Source: Dyadobacter luticola
Lineage (GTDB): Bacteria > Bacteroidota > Bacteroidia > Cytophagales > Spirosomataceae
DNA length: 64,000 bases
Reading direction: 5' to 3'
Assembly (NCBI RefSeq): GCF_005860805.1
Contig: NZ_VCEJ01000008.1
Span: forward strand, 496,001 to 560,000
Within the stretch, counting starts at the first letter, position 1; every line of letters begins with the position of its first letter. Positions 1-8,374 of the stretch are shown piece after piece. The notes beneath the pieces are model-generated. The model had not been told where the DNA came from and made no database searches. It saw only the letters and a program-made list of their open reading frames with translations. The translations under genes and the position numbers were made by a program.

Positions 1-2
1 AC

Positions 3-386
3 CTGCATATTAACATTGAAGGGAATGTAAACCTGAAACAACGAAGTGCGCTGATGATCAGTCCACTGGAAGCTTTTTGGGGTGAATACTGGCGGGATGC
101 AGAGAAAGTAAGAGCAGAAGTAAATGCGCTGCATCCGCAAAAAATCGGGTTTGATTTTGAAGAACATAGCTACGATTATGCGTATCAGTATTTACTCCAA
201 AAGCCCGGACGAACATTCGGGCACGTGGCGGTCAGAAACCCGTCTAAAATTTTGGAAAAATCCAATTTCCAGCCCGACATCATTCTGGCTGAACATTATG
301 AAGGAGAAAAATTCAGTTACCACCGTAAAGTCTATTTTGCACGGCGCATTGTGGATGGAAAGTGGCTGTATATACCCCTGCAATAA
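3..386 (+). CDS. Unrecognised protein, 3' part only
   Basis: The reading frame is open from the first bases of the window, so this is the C-terminal part (about 127 residues) of a gene that starts upstream. An internal ATG lies at 54 but there is no reason to prefer it, because codons 5' of it remain open and protein-like. The visible part is rich in aromatic residues (FWGEYW, YDYAYQYLL) and ends WLYIPLQ. I do not recognise a family. It stops 24 bases before the next gene on the same strand, so it probably belongs to the same operon as the NTF2-like, GNAT and nitrilase genes that follow. Confidence 0.6.
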   Translation: MHINIEGNVNLKQRSALMISPLEAFWGEYWRDAEKVRAEVNALHPQKIGFDFEEHSYDYAYQYLLQKPGRTFGHVAVRNPSKILEKSNFQPDIILAEHYEGEKFSYHRKVYFARRIVDGKWLYIPLQ

Positions 387-410
387 ATTTTTAACCTAAA
401 ATTCACCGTC

Positions 411-818
411 ATGACAGCATTAGAAACTGTACGACTTTATTATCAATGCTTTAACCAAAGAAACTGGAAGGGAATGCTCACGCTGCTCGACCCGGAAGTG
501 CGCCACGAGGCCAACCAGGGAGATGTACGTATCGGCGCCGACAAATTCACGGAGTTTTTACAAAAAATGGATGAATCCTACGAGGAACATCTGACCGATA
601 TGGTGCTTTTTTCCGAACCTTCGGGCAAGCGGGTAGCTGCGGAGTTTGTTGTAAATGGTGTTTATAAAAAAGGCGAACCAGGTATGCCGGAAGCGCACGG
701 ACAACCTTATGTACTCCCGGCCGGGGCATTTCTGGAAGTGAAAGAGGGGCGGATCAGCCGCGTGACCACTTACTATAACCTCCCGCTATGGATCGACCTG
801 GTTTCAAAGACAAAATAA
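411..818 (+). CDS. NTF2-like (SnoaL / ketosteroid-isomerase-related) protein
   Basis: A 135-residue single-domain protein with the pattern of the NTF2/SnoaL fold: an N-terminal helix with YYQCFNQRNW, then LLDPEVRHEANQG, then strands ending in AFLEVKEGRISRVTTYYNLPLWI. Many such domains bind or isomerise small hydrophobic molecules, but the substrate cannot be read from sequence. In other bacteria a ketosteroid-isomerase-related protein of this size sits beside a GNAT acetyltransferase and a carbon-nitrogen hydrolase, as here (recalled, not checked). Its TAA stop overlaps the next gene's ATG by one base, which suggests translational coupling. Confidence 0.75.
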   Translation: MTALETVRLYYQCFNQRNWKGMLTLLDPEVRHEANQGDVRIGADKFTEFLQKMDESYEEHLTDMVLFSEPSGKRVAAEFVVNGVYKKGEPGMPEAHGQPYVLPAGAFLEVKEGRISRVTTYYNLPLWIDLVSKTK

Positions 819-1417
819 TGGCTGAACTCCGATTTTTGTGGGCGCGCGGGGAGGAGATAGGTGCGGTTGTAAATGATCTGGCTGGGCTGCGTATCGCCGT
901 TTTTCGTGATTATCCCTATTTATACGAAGGCTCGGTTGCGTATGAAAAGGAATACCTGACGGTTTACACGGCATCTTCAAAATCGCTGCTGTTTTCGGTA
1001 TATGATGGCGACAGGATGGTGGGCGCAACTACCTGTCTGCCGCTGGCGGACGAATCTGCGGAGGTCCGCCGGCCTTTCGAAGACGCTGGGTATGATATCA
1101 GTACCGTTTTTTACTTTGGAGAAAGCATTTTGCTGCGGGAATACCGTGGTTTAGGGCTGGGACACCGTTTTTTTGATGAACGCGAGGCACATGCCCGCAC
1201 TTTCGGGAATTTTGAGACCTCTTGTTTCTGTTCTGTTGATCGGGGGGAGAATCATCCGCTAAAACCTGCGGATTATCGGTCAAACAATGCCTTTTGGACA
1301 AAGAGGGGTTATCATGAAGAACCGGAATTACAGACTTATATGTCCTGGCCCGATGTCGGCGACAAAGTATCTACCGCCAAAAAGATGATTTTCTGGATTA
1401 AAAAATTACGAGAATAA
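818..1417 (+). CDS. GNAT-family N-acetyltransferase
   Basis: A protein of about 199 residues with the GNAT core: a strand VGATTCLPL, then YFGESILLREYRGLGLGHRFFDEREAHA, whose RGLGLGH segment fits the R/Q-x-x-G-x-G/A acetyl-CoA loop, and a C-terminal FWTKRGYHE typical of motif B. The frame is open back to an ATG at 788 inside the preceding gene. I chose the ATG at 818, which forms a TAATG junction with the upstream stop. The acceptor substrate is unknown. It lies between an NTF2-like gene and a nitrilase-family gene on the same strand, so the three probably act on one small metabolite; that is inference. Confidence 0.8.
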   Translation: MAELRFLWARGEEIGAVVNDLAGLRIAVFRDYPYLYEGSVAYEKEYLTVYTASSKSLLFSVYDGDRMVGATTCLPLADESAEVRRPFEDAGYDISTVFYFGESILLREYRGLGLGHRFFDEREAHARTFGNFETSCFCSVDRGENHPLKPADYRSNNAFWTKRGYHEEPELQTYMSWPDVGDKVSTAKKMIFWIKKLRE

Positions 1418-1442
1418 ACCCACTTTCGAGCATTAACCCACA

Positions 1443-2339
1443 ATGATTTTAACCATTGCGTCAGCACAGTACCCGATTACCGAACACGTCGGCTTTTCTG
1501 CCTGGAAACAACATACCGAGCGCTGGGTGGCCGATGCCGTAGAAAAGGGGGCAAAACTGCTGCTCTTCCCGGAATACGGTTCTATGGAACTTGTCAGCAT
1601 CTTTTCGGAAGAAATCCGGGGCGATCTTCAAAACCAGATTTTTTCACTGGATTCGATCAAATCGGAATTTTGCATGGTCTTCGAGATTTTTGCAAAAAAA
1701 TATGAGGTAGTGATCGTGGCGCCCACCATTCCGATTGTCGAAAACGGCGAAAAGCTGAACAGGGCCTATGTTTTTTCTCCAAATGGGCTGATGGGTTACC
1801 AGGATAAATTCTTCATGACCCGGTTTGAAAACGAAGAATGGGGCATCCAGAGCGGCCGGAAAGCGTTGACTATTTTCGAAACGTACTGGGGAAAATTCGG
1901 GATCCAGATCTGCTATGATGTGGAATTCGGTATCGGCTCGCAGCTTTTATGCGAGGCCGGCGCCACATTGATCCTCGTCCCCAGCTGCACTGAAACCATT
2001 CGCGGCTGCACGCGTGTACACATTGGCGCACGTGCCCGGGCGCTTGAAAATCAGGCGTATACCGTTGTTTCGCAAACGGTCGGCGATGCCGAATGGTCAC
2101 CCGCCGTCGATCTCAATTACGGTTACGCCGCGTTTTACGGCACACCTGATCACGGTATGCCCGAAGAAGGCATTATTGCCGCCATGGAACCGCAGCAAGC
2201 TGGCTGGCTGGTCCAGGATCTCGACCTATCAGAAATTGACCGTGTAAGAAACGACGGGCAGGTTTTGAATTTTAAAGACCACCAGCGCATCATTTCCCGT
2301 CTGAACGAGGGGATTATCATTGTTGAAAAAGTGCTCTGA
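1443..2339 (+). CDS. Carbon-nitrogen hydrolase (nitrilase superfamily)
   Basis: 298 residues covering one complete CN-hydrolase domain. The Glu-Lys-Cys catalytic triad is visible: Glu44 in FPEYGSME, Lys122 in YQDKFFMTRFE and Cys157 in QICYDVEFG. Family members hydrolyse non-peptide C-N bonds of amides or nitriles through a cysteine thioester. The sequence around the cysteine looks more amidase-like than nitrilase-like, but I cannot name a substrate. There is no signal peptide, so it is cytoplasmic. It is the last gene of the operon beginning at the window edge and converges with a minus-strand gene whose stop codon is immediately adjacent. Confidence 0.9.
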   Translation: MILTIASAQYPITEHVGFSAWKQHTERWVADAVEKGAKLLLFPEYGSMELVSIFSEEIRGDLQNQIFSLDSIKSEFCMVFEIFAKKYEVVIVAPTIPIVENGEKLNRAYVFSPNGLMGYQDKFFMTRFENEEWGIQSGRKALTIFETYWGKFGIQICYDVEFGIGSQLLCEAGATLILVPSCTETIRGCTRVHIGARARALENQAYTVVSQTVGDAEWSPAVDLNYGYAAFYGTPDHGMPEEGIIAAMEPQQAGWLVQDLDLSEIDRVRNDGQVLNFKDHQRIISRLNEGIIIVEKVL

Positions 2340-4100
2340 TTATTTTTTCAAAACCCGCTTTATATCGTCTTCCGAAATCCGGTCGGGCATATTGCCAAAC
2401 TGCTGGCGCACGAATGTCAGGAGCTGAGCCATTTCGCCGGGCGGGATAAAATCGTGTTTGGGCATCAGGTCGTTATACGGTTTTCCCAAAACCTTAATCT
2501 CGCCTTGCAGTCCGTTTGCAACCACCTGGATCAGCCTTCTTTTATCCTCGGTAACCCACTCGGAATTGACAAGCGGCGGAAAGCGGCTTCCATCCCCGAG
2601 GCCGTTTCGCTGGTGACAAGGCGTGCAATACGTATTGTAAATGCGCTGCCCGGCCACTTTTGTTTCTTTGTCAAGGTTATCATTGATCTCGTCGGGTGTG
2701 CGAATGTTGGAGTTGAGCTTATGTTTTTCCATGGCGGCCAGCTGGGTTGTGCCAAAGTTTTTCTTGTTGCCTTTGAACATTACCCGCCAGACTTTCCCCT
2801 TCCGCGAATCGGTAATATATAATGAACCGTCAGGTCCCTGCGCCAGTCCCATCGGCCGCGCTTTGGCGTCACTGACATTGATCAGCGGGTCCATCCCTGC
2901 AAAACCGTCGGCGAATACCTCCCATTTTTCAGAAAATTTACCATTTACCCAAGGTACAAAACACACAAAATAACCCGCCTGCGGATAGGGCGCGCGGTTG
3001 GTAGAACCGTGAAATGCGATGAATGCACCGTTTTTGTAACGTGCCGGAAACTGGTCGCCGGTATAAAAAAAGAGGTCATTCGGTGCCCAGTGACCTGGAA
3101 AACCGATAATTGGATTCTGGTATTTCGTGCCTTCGCCTTCTTTTTTACCATCGCCGCCGTACTCCGGGTTCAGCATTTTTTTGCCTTTCATCTGGTCAAA
3201 ATAATAGTACGGCCAACCGAGATTGGTGCCCTGCGTTACTTTCACAAATTCCTCCGCTGGCAGAACCGCGCTTTGCCAGGACGAAAATTGTTCTGGAAAA
3301 AGCCGGTGCAAATTGTCACGCCCGTGCACGACGGCATATAAATTCTGATCATTGGTATTCCACCGCAAGCCAAGAATGCTGCGTAGGCCGGTCGCAAACA
3401 GGGTACCGTCTTTTTGTGTTTGGTCCAGCTTATCCGCGTTGAATTTCCAGATACCCCCATGTTTCTCCAGATCAGGGCAAGGCGTAATCCCTGGACTTCC
3501 CGGCTTTCCGCCCGGCGAATTCACCATATCCTGGCAAGCATCCGAAGGCGCGCCGAAAGGCACGTACATATTTCCCTGATTATCAAAAGCCATCGGCTTG
3601 GTAATGTGCCAATGCGTGCCGTGCTCGTGGTCGTCGGTGAGGATGGTTTCGTATTTTTCTTCGGGTAAAAGTTGTCCCGGAATCAGCTTGCTGCGGTAAA
3701 CCACCAGCGAGGAACTGTAATAGAGGTAACCATTGTGAATGATAATGCCATTTGCCAAACTGCTCTGATCCTTGTAAGTACCAAAGTTTTGAATGATATC
3801 TGCTTTGCCGTCGCCCGTCGTGTCCCGCATGGCTACCGTCCCGCCGCCCTGGCCTTTGCCAAAATACCGCAGCTTAATGTAGATGTCACCGTTATCCCGC
3901 ACCGTAATGTGCCGCGCCTGGCCCGTGCTGTCCGCCACCACCAATGCCTGAAAACCGTCGGGGATAGCCAGTCCGCCATTATCCGGGTCGCCGGCCGGGA
4001 GTTTGTCTTCCGGGGTTCTTGCGGCAATGATCAAAATGGTTAGTAGGCCAAAAACGCCTGCTGTTTTGACTACATTCTTTGTCTTTTTATAAAAATTCAT
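2340..4100 (-). CDS. Exported PQQ-type sugar/sorbosone dehydrogenase fused to cytochrome c
   Basis: About 586 residues from the ATG at 4100. The open frame continues 12 codons upstream into the preceding gene, but the N-terminus MNFYKKTKNVVKTAG followed by a hydrophobic run is a good signal sequence, so this start is preferred. The bulk resembles the six-bladed beta-propeller of soluble PQQ-dependent glucose/sorbosone dehydrogenases (GLRSILGLRWNTND, NLGWPYYYFDQ, ARPMGLAQGPDGSLYITDSRKGKVWRV). The last ~100 residues form a class I cytochrome c domain with CTPCH (Cys about 492) and a possible axial Met in NDLMPKHD. The fusion suggests periplasmic oxidation of a sugar or alcohol with electrons passed to heme c. 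It starts 4 bases after the stop of the upstream amidohydrolase, so the two are probably co-transcribed. Confidence 0.85.
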   Translation of the reverse strand: MNFYKKTKNVVKTAGVFGLLTILIIAARTPEDKLPAGDPDNGGLAIPDGFQALVVADSTGQARHITVRDNGDIYIKLRYFGKGQGGGTVAMRDTTGDGKADIIQNFGTYKDQSSLANGIIIHNGYLYYSSSLVVYRSKLIPGQLLPEEKYETILTDDHEHGTHWHITKPMAFDNQGNMYVPFGAPSDACQDMVNSPGGKPGSPGITPCPDLEKHGGIWKFNADKLDQTQKDGTLFATGLRSILGLRWNTNDQNLYAVVHGRDNLHRLFPEQFSSWQSAVLPAEEFVKVTQGTNLGWPYYYFDQMKGKKMLNPEYGGDGKKEGEGTKYQNPIIGFPGHWAPNDLFFYTGDQFPARYKNGAFIAFHGSTNRAPYPQAGYFVCFVPWVNGKFSEKWEVFADGFAGMDPLINVSDAKARPMGLAQGPDGSLYITDSRKGKVWRVMFKGNKKNFGTTQLAAMEKHKLNSNIRTPDEINDNLDKETKVAGQRIYNTYCTPCHQRNGLGDGSRFPPLVNSEWVTEDKRRLIQVVANGLQGEIKVLGKPYNDLMPKHDFIPPGEMAQLLTFVRQQFGNMPDRISEDDIKRVLKK

Positions 4101-4104
4101 AAAA

Positions 4105-5337
4105 CTATTGTTTCTGCTTTTTTGCGCCCAAACCATTCAAATCCCACACAATTTTCCCGTCGCGGACCGTCATTTCCACTTCCAGCTTTTTAGAACCGGT
4201 AATACTGTTCCCGGCAGAATCCGTAAATCCAAACTCCCCATCCCGCACCCGGAAAATGGCCAGATCGGCCACATTTCCCGCTTTTAAATTTCCTAGCTCT
4301 TCATGCCCAATCGCCTTCGCAGGGTTTGATGTAGCGATCTGCACCACCTGTTCCAGCGAAAGTCCCAGCGCCATGAATTTGGACATGACATTCGCCATAT
4401 CTTTCATGCCCGAATTCATGCTAAACCGATGGAGATCAGTACCGAAAGAATTGGGATAAAAACCTTGTTTCACCGCCGGCATCGCCTGGTCGAACCAAAA
4501 ACCCGCGCCACCGTGCCCAAGATCGAAAAGGATACCGCGTTTTTTGGCTTCCAGTACAAAAAGCTTCACTTTCCCGTCCGGCCCTACTATTGGAGTTCTC
4601 TCTTTGATATTTTCAAAGGAATGCGTGATCATATCCCCGGGACGCATTTTTGCGAGCTGATATTCCAGCGGATATTCTGGTAAATGACATTCGACGAACA
4701 ACGGTTTTTTGGTTTTGGAAGCCGCCGAAACCGCCCGGTCAAAAGGCGTCCAATCCTTGCCGTTAAAGTGCCCGATTTTCACGCCGACAATGTTCTCAGG
4801 ATATTTTAAAATCAAAGCGGCAGTCGAATCCACATTCATGTCATCCAGGTTTTGCTCCCGGTCTGCACCCGTCATTCCCTCGCCAGAAATGTTCAGAAAA
4901 GCCAGGATCCGCGTTTTTGACTGGTCGATTACCTGTTTTTTAAATAGCGGAAAACTGCGCCAGCCGGAAGTACCCGCATCCACCACCGTCGTGACGCCGG
5001 ATTTAAAAGTAAAATCATCAGGCGAAACACTATTTACACCATTCGCAAAAAGTCCGGCCTCGGGTCCGACGAAAACGTGGGTGTGGGTATCAATAAATCC
5101 GGGGGTAATGTAGAGGCCTTTCACGTCGATGATTTTTGAGGCAGAATCGGAGAGTGGGTGGCCGACTTTCACGATTTTACCTTTATCAATCAAGATATCC
5201 TGAACCTTATCTATTTGATTTGCAGGGTCAATGACGTGGCCGTTTCTGATCAGCAGATCGGATTTTTGCGCAAATGCGGGCCCTGTAGAAAACAGGTGCA
5301 GTAGCACTGTAAAAAGCAAAATTTGAAATCGCCCCAT
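4105..5337 (-). CDS. Exported amidohydrolase/deacetylase-family metallohydrolase
   Basis: 410 residues with an N-terminal signal peptide ending near FAQKS, so it is probably periplasmic. It shows the amidohydrolase metal site: DTHTHVF (HxH), Lys in VGVKIGHF (probably the carboxylated bridging lysine), His in VECHLPEYP and THSFEN, and Asp in FGTDLHRF. Typical N- and C-terminal beta-sandwich strands are present (LLIRNGHVIDPANQIDKV; GNVADLAIFRVRDGEFGF). This is the dihydroorotase-like / EF_0837-type deacetylase group; substrates may be N-acyl compounds or cyclic amides. It is a paralogue of the next upstream gene (5347-6630), 9 bases away, and lies just upstream of the PQQ dehydrogenase. Confidence 0.85.
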   Translation of the reverse strand: MGRFQILLFTVLLHLFSTGPAFAQKSDLLIRNGHVIDPANQIDKVQDILIDKGKIVKVGHPLSDSASKIIDVKGLYITPGFIDTHTHVFVGPEAGLFANGVNSVSPDDFTFKSGVTTVVDAGTSGWRSFPLFKKQVIDQSKTRILAFLNISGEGMTGADREQNLDDMNVDSTAALILKYPENIVGVKIGHFNGKDWTPFDRAVSAASKTKKPLFVECHLPEYPLEYQLAKMRPGDMITHSFENIKERTPIVGPDGKVKLFVLEAKKRGILFDLGHGGAGFWFDQAMPAVKQGFYPNSFGTDLHRFSMNSGMKDMANVMSKFMALGLSLEQVVQIATSNPAKAIGHEELGNLKAGNVADLAIFRVRDGEFGFTDSAGNSITGSKKLEVEMTVRDGKIVWDLNGLGAKKQKQ

Positions 5338-5346
5338 CCTTAAACC

Positions 5347-6630
5347 TTATTTAGAATTCAACTCACTTTGCCAGTCTGCGGAGGCGATACCATTCAAATC
5401 CCACATGATTTTTCCGGCGCGCAAGGTCAGTTCAGCTTCCAGTTTTTTGTCCCCTTTCATTTTCAACCGGCGGGTATCGATAAAACCAAAATCGCCTTTC
5501 CGCACATTGAAAACCGTCACATCCGCCTCTGAACCAACTGTTAAGCTGCCCAAATCGGTACGTTTGATGACTTGTGCCGGGTTCCAGGTCACCCGCAAAA
5601 TGGCGTCGGGCAGCGTCATTCCCATGTTCAAAAATTTGGAAATCAAGTTATCCAGACCTTTCATTCCACCATTCATGCTGTCGGTATGGAGGTCGGTGCT
5701 GATCACATTCGCCTTAAAACCCTGCTGCATGGAAGGTATCGCCTGCCGCCACGCGAATGCGCCGCCGCCATGACCTACGTCAAAAACCAAGCCTTTTTGC
5801 TGCATTTCCACCACAAAAGGTTTCACCTTGCCATTTTCATCCACCACCGTTTCGCGCTCGGTAGGGCCGTGGGCGTAAGTATGCGTGAAAATATCGCCGG
5901 GACGCAGGTATTCCTTGAACAGTTTTTCAATCGAGAGCGGCGGTTTATGTTCGCCAAAATCCACCATAACAGGCGCGTCGGCCAGTTTTCCAGCTTCCAC
6001 AGCCTTCTGCACCTGCGAATAATCGCCCCAGAAATGCGCTGATTTAATACCGACGATCACATTCGGATAAAGTCTTTTGATCATATTCGCAACCATCGCC
6101 GGGTTCATATCCGTCAGGTCCTGCTCCTCAAACCGACTCGCCATACCTGTGCCGACAATGTTGAGAAATGCCAGAACGCGCGTCTGCGATTTGTCAATCG
6201 TCTGAGCCTTAAAGGTTTTGAAATTCCGCCAACCCGATGAACCTGCGTCCACCATGGTAGTAACTCCTGTCCGGAACGAAAAAGCATCGGGCACGACGCT
6301 GGTCGCGGCGTTGGCAATGTAGGATTCGGGTGTGACGCCGTAAAAAACGTGCACGTGCATATCAATGAAGCCGGGCGCTACATATAACCCTTTGACATCC
6401 ACCACTTTTTTTGCCGAAGAAGCCGGAATGTCCTTCGCCACCTGCATAATTTTCCCGGCGGTAATTGCTACGTCCAGGTCAGCGTCAAGGTTATTTTTAG
6501 GATCGATCACGTGACCGCCTTTGAGCAGCAGGTCGATATTTTGGGAAAAAGAAAGAGAGGCGGAAAGGAAAACCAGCAGGCAGCCGAACAGGGCCACGCC
6601 CACGGCGCGTCGTTTTTTTAGGAAAAGCAT
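5347..6630 (-). CDS. Exported amidohydrolase/deacetylase, paralogue of its neighbour
   Basis: 427 residues with a signal peptide ending near SFSQNIDLL. It carries the same landmarks as the neighbouring gene: LLLKGGHVIDPKNNLDADL, DMHVHVFYG, VGIKSAHFWGDY, THTYAHGPTE and ISTDLHTDSMNGGMKG. The two appear to come from a tandem duplication, but the metal-site surroundings differ: here VMVDFGEHKP replaces LFVECHLPE of the copy, so substrate range may have diverged. It is first in a three-gene minus-strand operon with the second amidohydrolase and the PQQ dehydrogenase-cytochrome. The reaction is inferred from the family only. Confidence 0.85.
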   Translation of the reverse strand: MLFLKKRRAVGVALFGCLLVFLSASLSFSQNIDLLLKGGHVIDPKNNLDADLDVAITAGKIMQVAKDIPASSAKKVVDVKGLYVAPGFIDMHVHVFYGVTPESYIANAATSVVPDAFSFRTGVTTMVDAGSSGWRNFKTFKAQTIDKSQTRVLAFLNIVGTGMASRFEEQDLTDMNPAMVANMIKRLYPNVIVGIKSAHFWGDYSQVQKAVEAGKLADAPVMVDFGEHKPPLSIEKLFKEYLRPGDIFTHTYAHGPTERETVVDENGKVKPFVVEMQQKGLVFDVGHGGGAFAWRQAIPSMQQGFKANVISTDLHTDSMNGGMKGLDNLISKFLNMGMTLPDAILRVTWNPAQVIKRTDLGSLTVGSEADVTVFNVRKGDFGFIDTRRLKMKGDKKLEAELTLRAGKIMWDLNGIASADWQSELNSK

Positions 6631-6756
6631 TTTATCAAGAGTTTAGGATAACAAGCCGCTTGGCTGTTTTCGAATGTGATTTTAACGAAAAAATCCGGCT
6701 ACTCCAAAGAAATTGTGCACGAGCACGCGGCGATCAGATATTCAGCAGTCTGGCCA

Positions 6757-6806
6757 TAACACATTTTAGCGTGTGTTAACAAGCCAGTATTTATTTACTG
6801 GCTTTT
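6757..6806 (+). promoter_or_regulatory. Two consecutive hairpins ahead of the GT39 gene
   Basis: The first inverted repeat is TAACACA (6757-6763) with TGTGTTA (6772-6778). The second is AAGCCAGTA (6781-6789) with TACTGGCTT (6796-6804), a perfect 9-bp stem with a 6-base loop followed by TT. The second looks like an intrinsic terminator with a short U tract. It lies before the probable start of the GT39 gene and could act as an attenuator or end a short transcript. No function is proven. Confidence 0.45.
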
Positions 6807-6853
6807 ATCGCCTGCGGTTACTTACGATATTTGCCGCAAAAACTGCGTTCCCG

Positions 6854-8326
6854 TTGAAAAATCCACGAATTAGAGGCTACTCAACTGTGTTGGGTACGTT
6901 TGGTTGGTTACTAACAGTTTGCTTCATTTGCCTGACGTTCATCCCCAGATCCCTCGACCACGTCCTGTTCGTCGACGGACTTGCCTACGCCGCTATTTCC
7001 AGGAACATGGCGATGGGTTTGGGCTCTTTCTGGGAGCCGTATTTTGCCGATTCTTTCTGGATGAATTTCAATGACCGCTGCGCTTTTTTCTGCGAACACC
7101 CGCCTTTAATGTTCGGTTTGCAGGCGCAGCTTTTCAAAGTTTTGGGTGACACTACGCTTGTTGAAAACCTCTATAACCTGATCATTCTGCTTGCCAGCGT
7201 GGGTGTTATTGCCCTCATTTGGAGGGAGTTATTTAAAAATAACCTGGAAATCAAACAGCAGGCGTGGCTTCCGATTTTAATGTGGTACAGCCTGCGGGTT
7301 GTTTGGTGGAGCGTCCCCGGAAACCTCCTGGATACCACGATGGCAGTGTTTTGCATGCTTTCTTTTTATTTCCAGTTAAAAGCCATTTCCGAAACGAAAT
7401 TCAAACCTCTTTACTGGATACTGGCAGGCACCATGGTCCTCCTCGCCATTTTGACCAAAGGCCCCGTCGGGTTGTTCCCGCTGGCTTTCCCAGTTATTTA
7501 TATGGTCGTTTTTGGCAAAAGATTTTATGGGATTGGTGTCAAGGGATTGCTGACGACATTGGCTTCTTTCGGACTGTTACTTACCCTGCTTTTAATGTAC
7601 GAACCAGCCTTGTTTTTCCTTAAAAATTACTTTCAGGGCCAGGTAATGCTGGCCATCATGCAAAAACGAGAGCGGGTTGCGAAAGATTGGACGGCACATT
7701 TTTATTTACTTAAAATACTATTTGTCAACATTATACCCCACTTGCTGTTCGTGGCGGGCTTCTACTTTTTCAGATTTTATTCAAAACGATCTGCACCTGT
7801 TTCCAATCATGCAATGCAGGTCAGAATGCTCGTTTTGCTCACTGCACTTTCTGGCATTTTGCCTATGATGGTCAGCGTCAAACAAGCCGATTATTACCTG
7901 ATGCCCGCGCTGCCTTTTGTTGGATTCTTCTTTGCAGCCTGGTGCGTGGAAATGCTGCTGACGTTCGCGGGCAATTTCACAAGCCGCATAAAAGTCGTTT
8001 TTACAGGATTATCTGTGATTTTGCTGGCCGGAATGATCTTCAAACTTCTGCATCCGGATTTCGACCGCACTTACGAAATTGCGCAAGCCCTCAAAAAGCA
8101 CGTCCCCGAAAGATCCAAAATTTACGTAACCGAAGACATCAATACGGAATCCGGCCTGCATAGCACCTACCAGCGCTACGCCCGACTTTCAGTCGCCTTC
8201 AATCCGACTGAAACGAAATATTTCTTCTTCAACCACCAGCACAAAATGCTGGATTCCATCGCCGCAACACAACATTTCGAGATTATCGATCTGGTCCACG
8301 GCGCAAAGTTGGGCGTTAAAAAGTAG
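6854..8326 (+). CDS. GT39/ArnT-like membrane glycosyltransferase
   Basis: An integral membrane protein of about 490 residues with roughly ten hydrophobic segments. The first long loop contains DHVLFVDGLAYAAISRNMA and CEHPPLMF, matching the loop with acidic residues and the HPPL motif of GT39 (protein O-mannosyltransferase/ArnT-type) enzymes, which use polyprenyl-phosphate sugar donors on the outer face of the membrane. The start is uncertain: the frame is open from a GTG at 6773, but that codon is followed directly by a terminator-like hairpin. I prefer the TTG at 6854 (reading MKNPRIRG before the first membrane segment); GTG 6887 is another option. The acceptor (lipid A, protein or glycan) is unknown. 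Confidence 0.8.
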   Translation: MKNPRIRGYSTVLGTFGWLLTVCFICLTFIPRSLDHVLFVDGLAYAAISRNMAMGLGSFWEPYFADSFWMNFNDRCAFFCEHPPLMFGLQAQLFKVLGDTTLVENLYNLIILLASVGVIALIWRELFKNNLEIKQQAWLPILMWYSLRVVWWSVPGNLLDTTMAVFCMLSFYFQLKAISETKFKPLYWILAGTMVLLAILTKGPVGLFPLAFPVIYMVVFGKRFYGIGVKGLLTTLASFGLLLTLLLMYEPALFFLKNYFQGQVMLAIMQKRERVAKDWTAHFYLLKILFVNIIPHLLFVAGFYFFRFYSKRSAPVSNHAMQVRMLVLLTALSGILPMMVSVKQADYYLMPALPFVGFFFAAWCVEMLLTFAGNFTSRIKVVFTGLSVILLAGMIFKLLHPDFDRTYEIAQALKKHVPERSKIYVTEDINTESGLHSTYQRYARLSVAFNPTETKYFFFNHQHKMLDSIAATQHFEIIDLVHGAKLGVKK

Positions 8327-8374
8327 CTTAACATGCCTAAAACGCAGAGTGCTTAAAAACCTTCATCCGTGGGA

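Noticed and set aside
6773-6853. GTG start that lengthens the GT39 protein by 27 residues
   Set aside because: It would place a perfect terminator-like hairpin inside the first codons.
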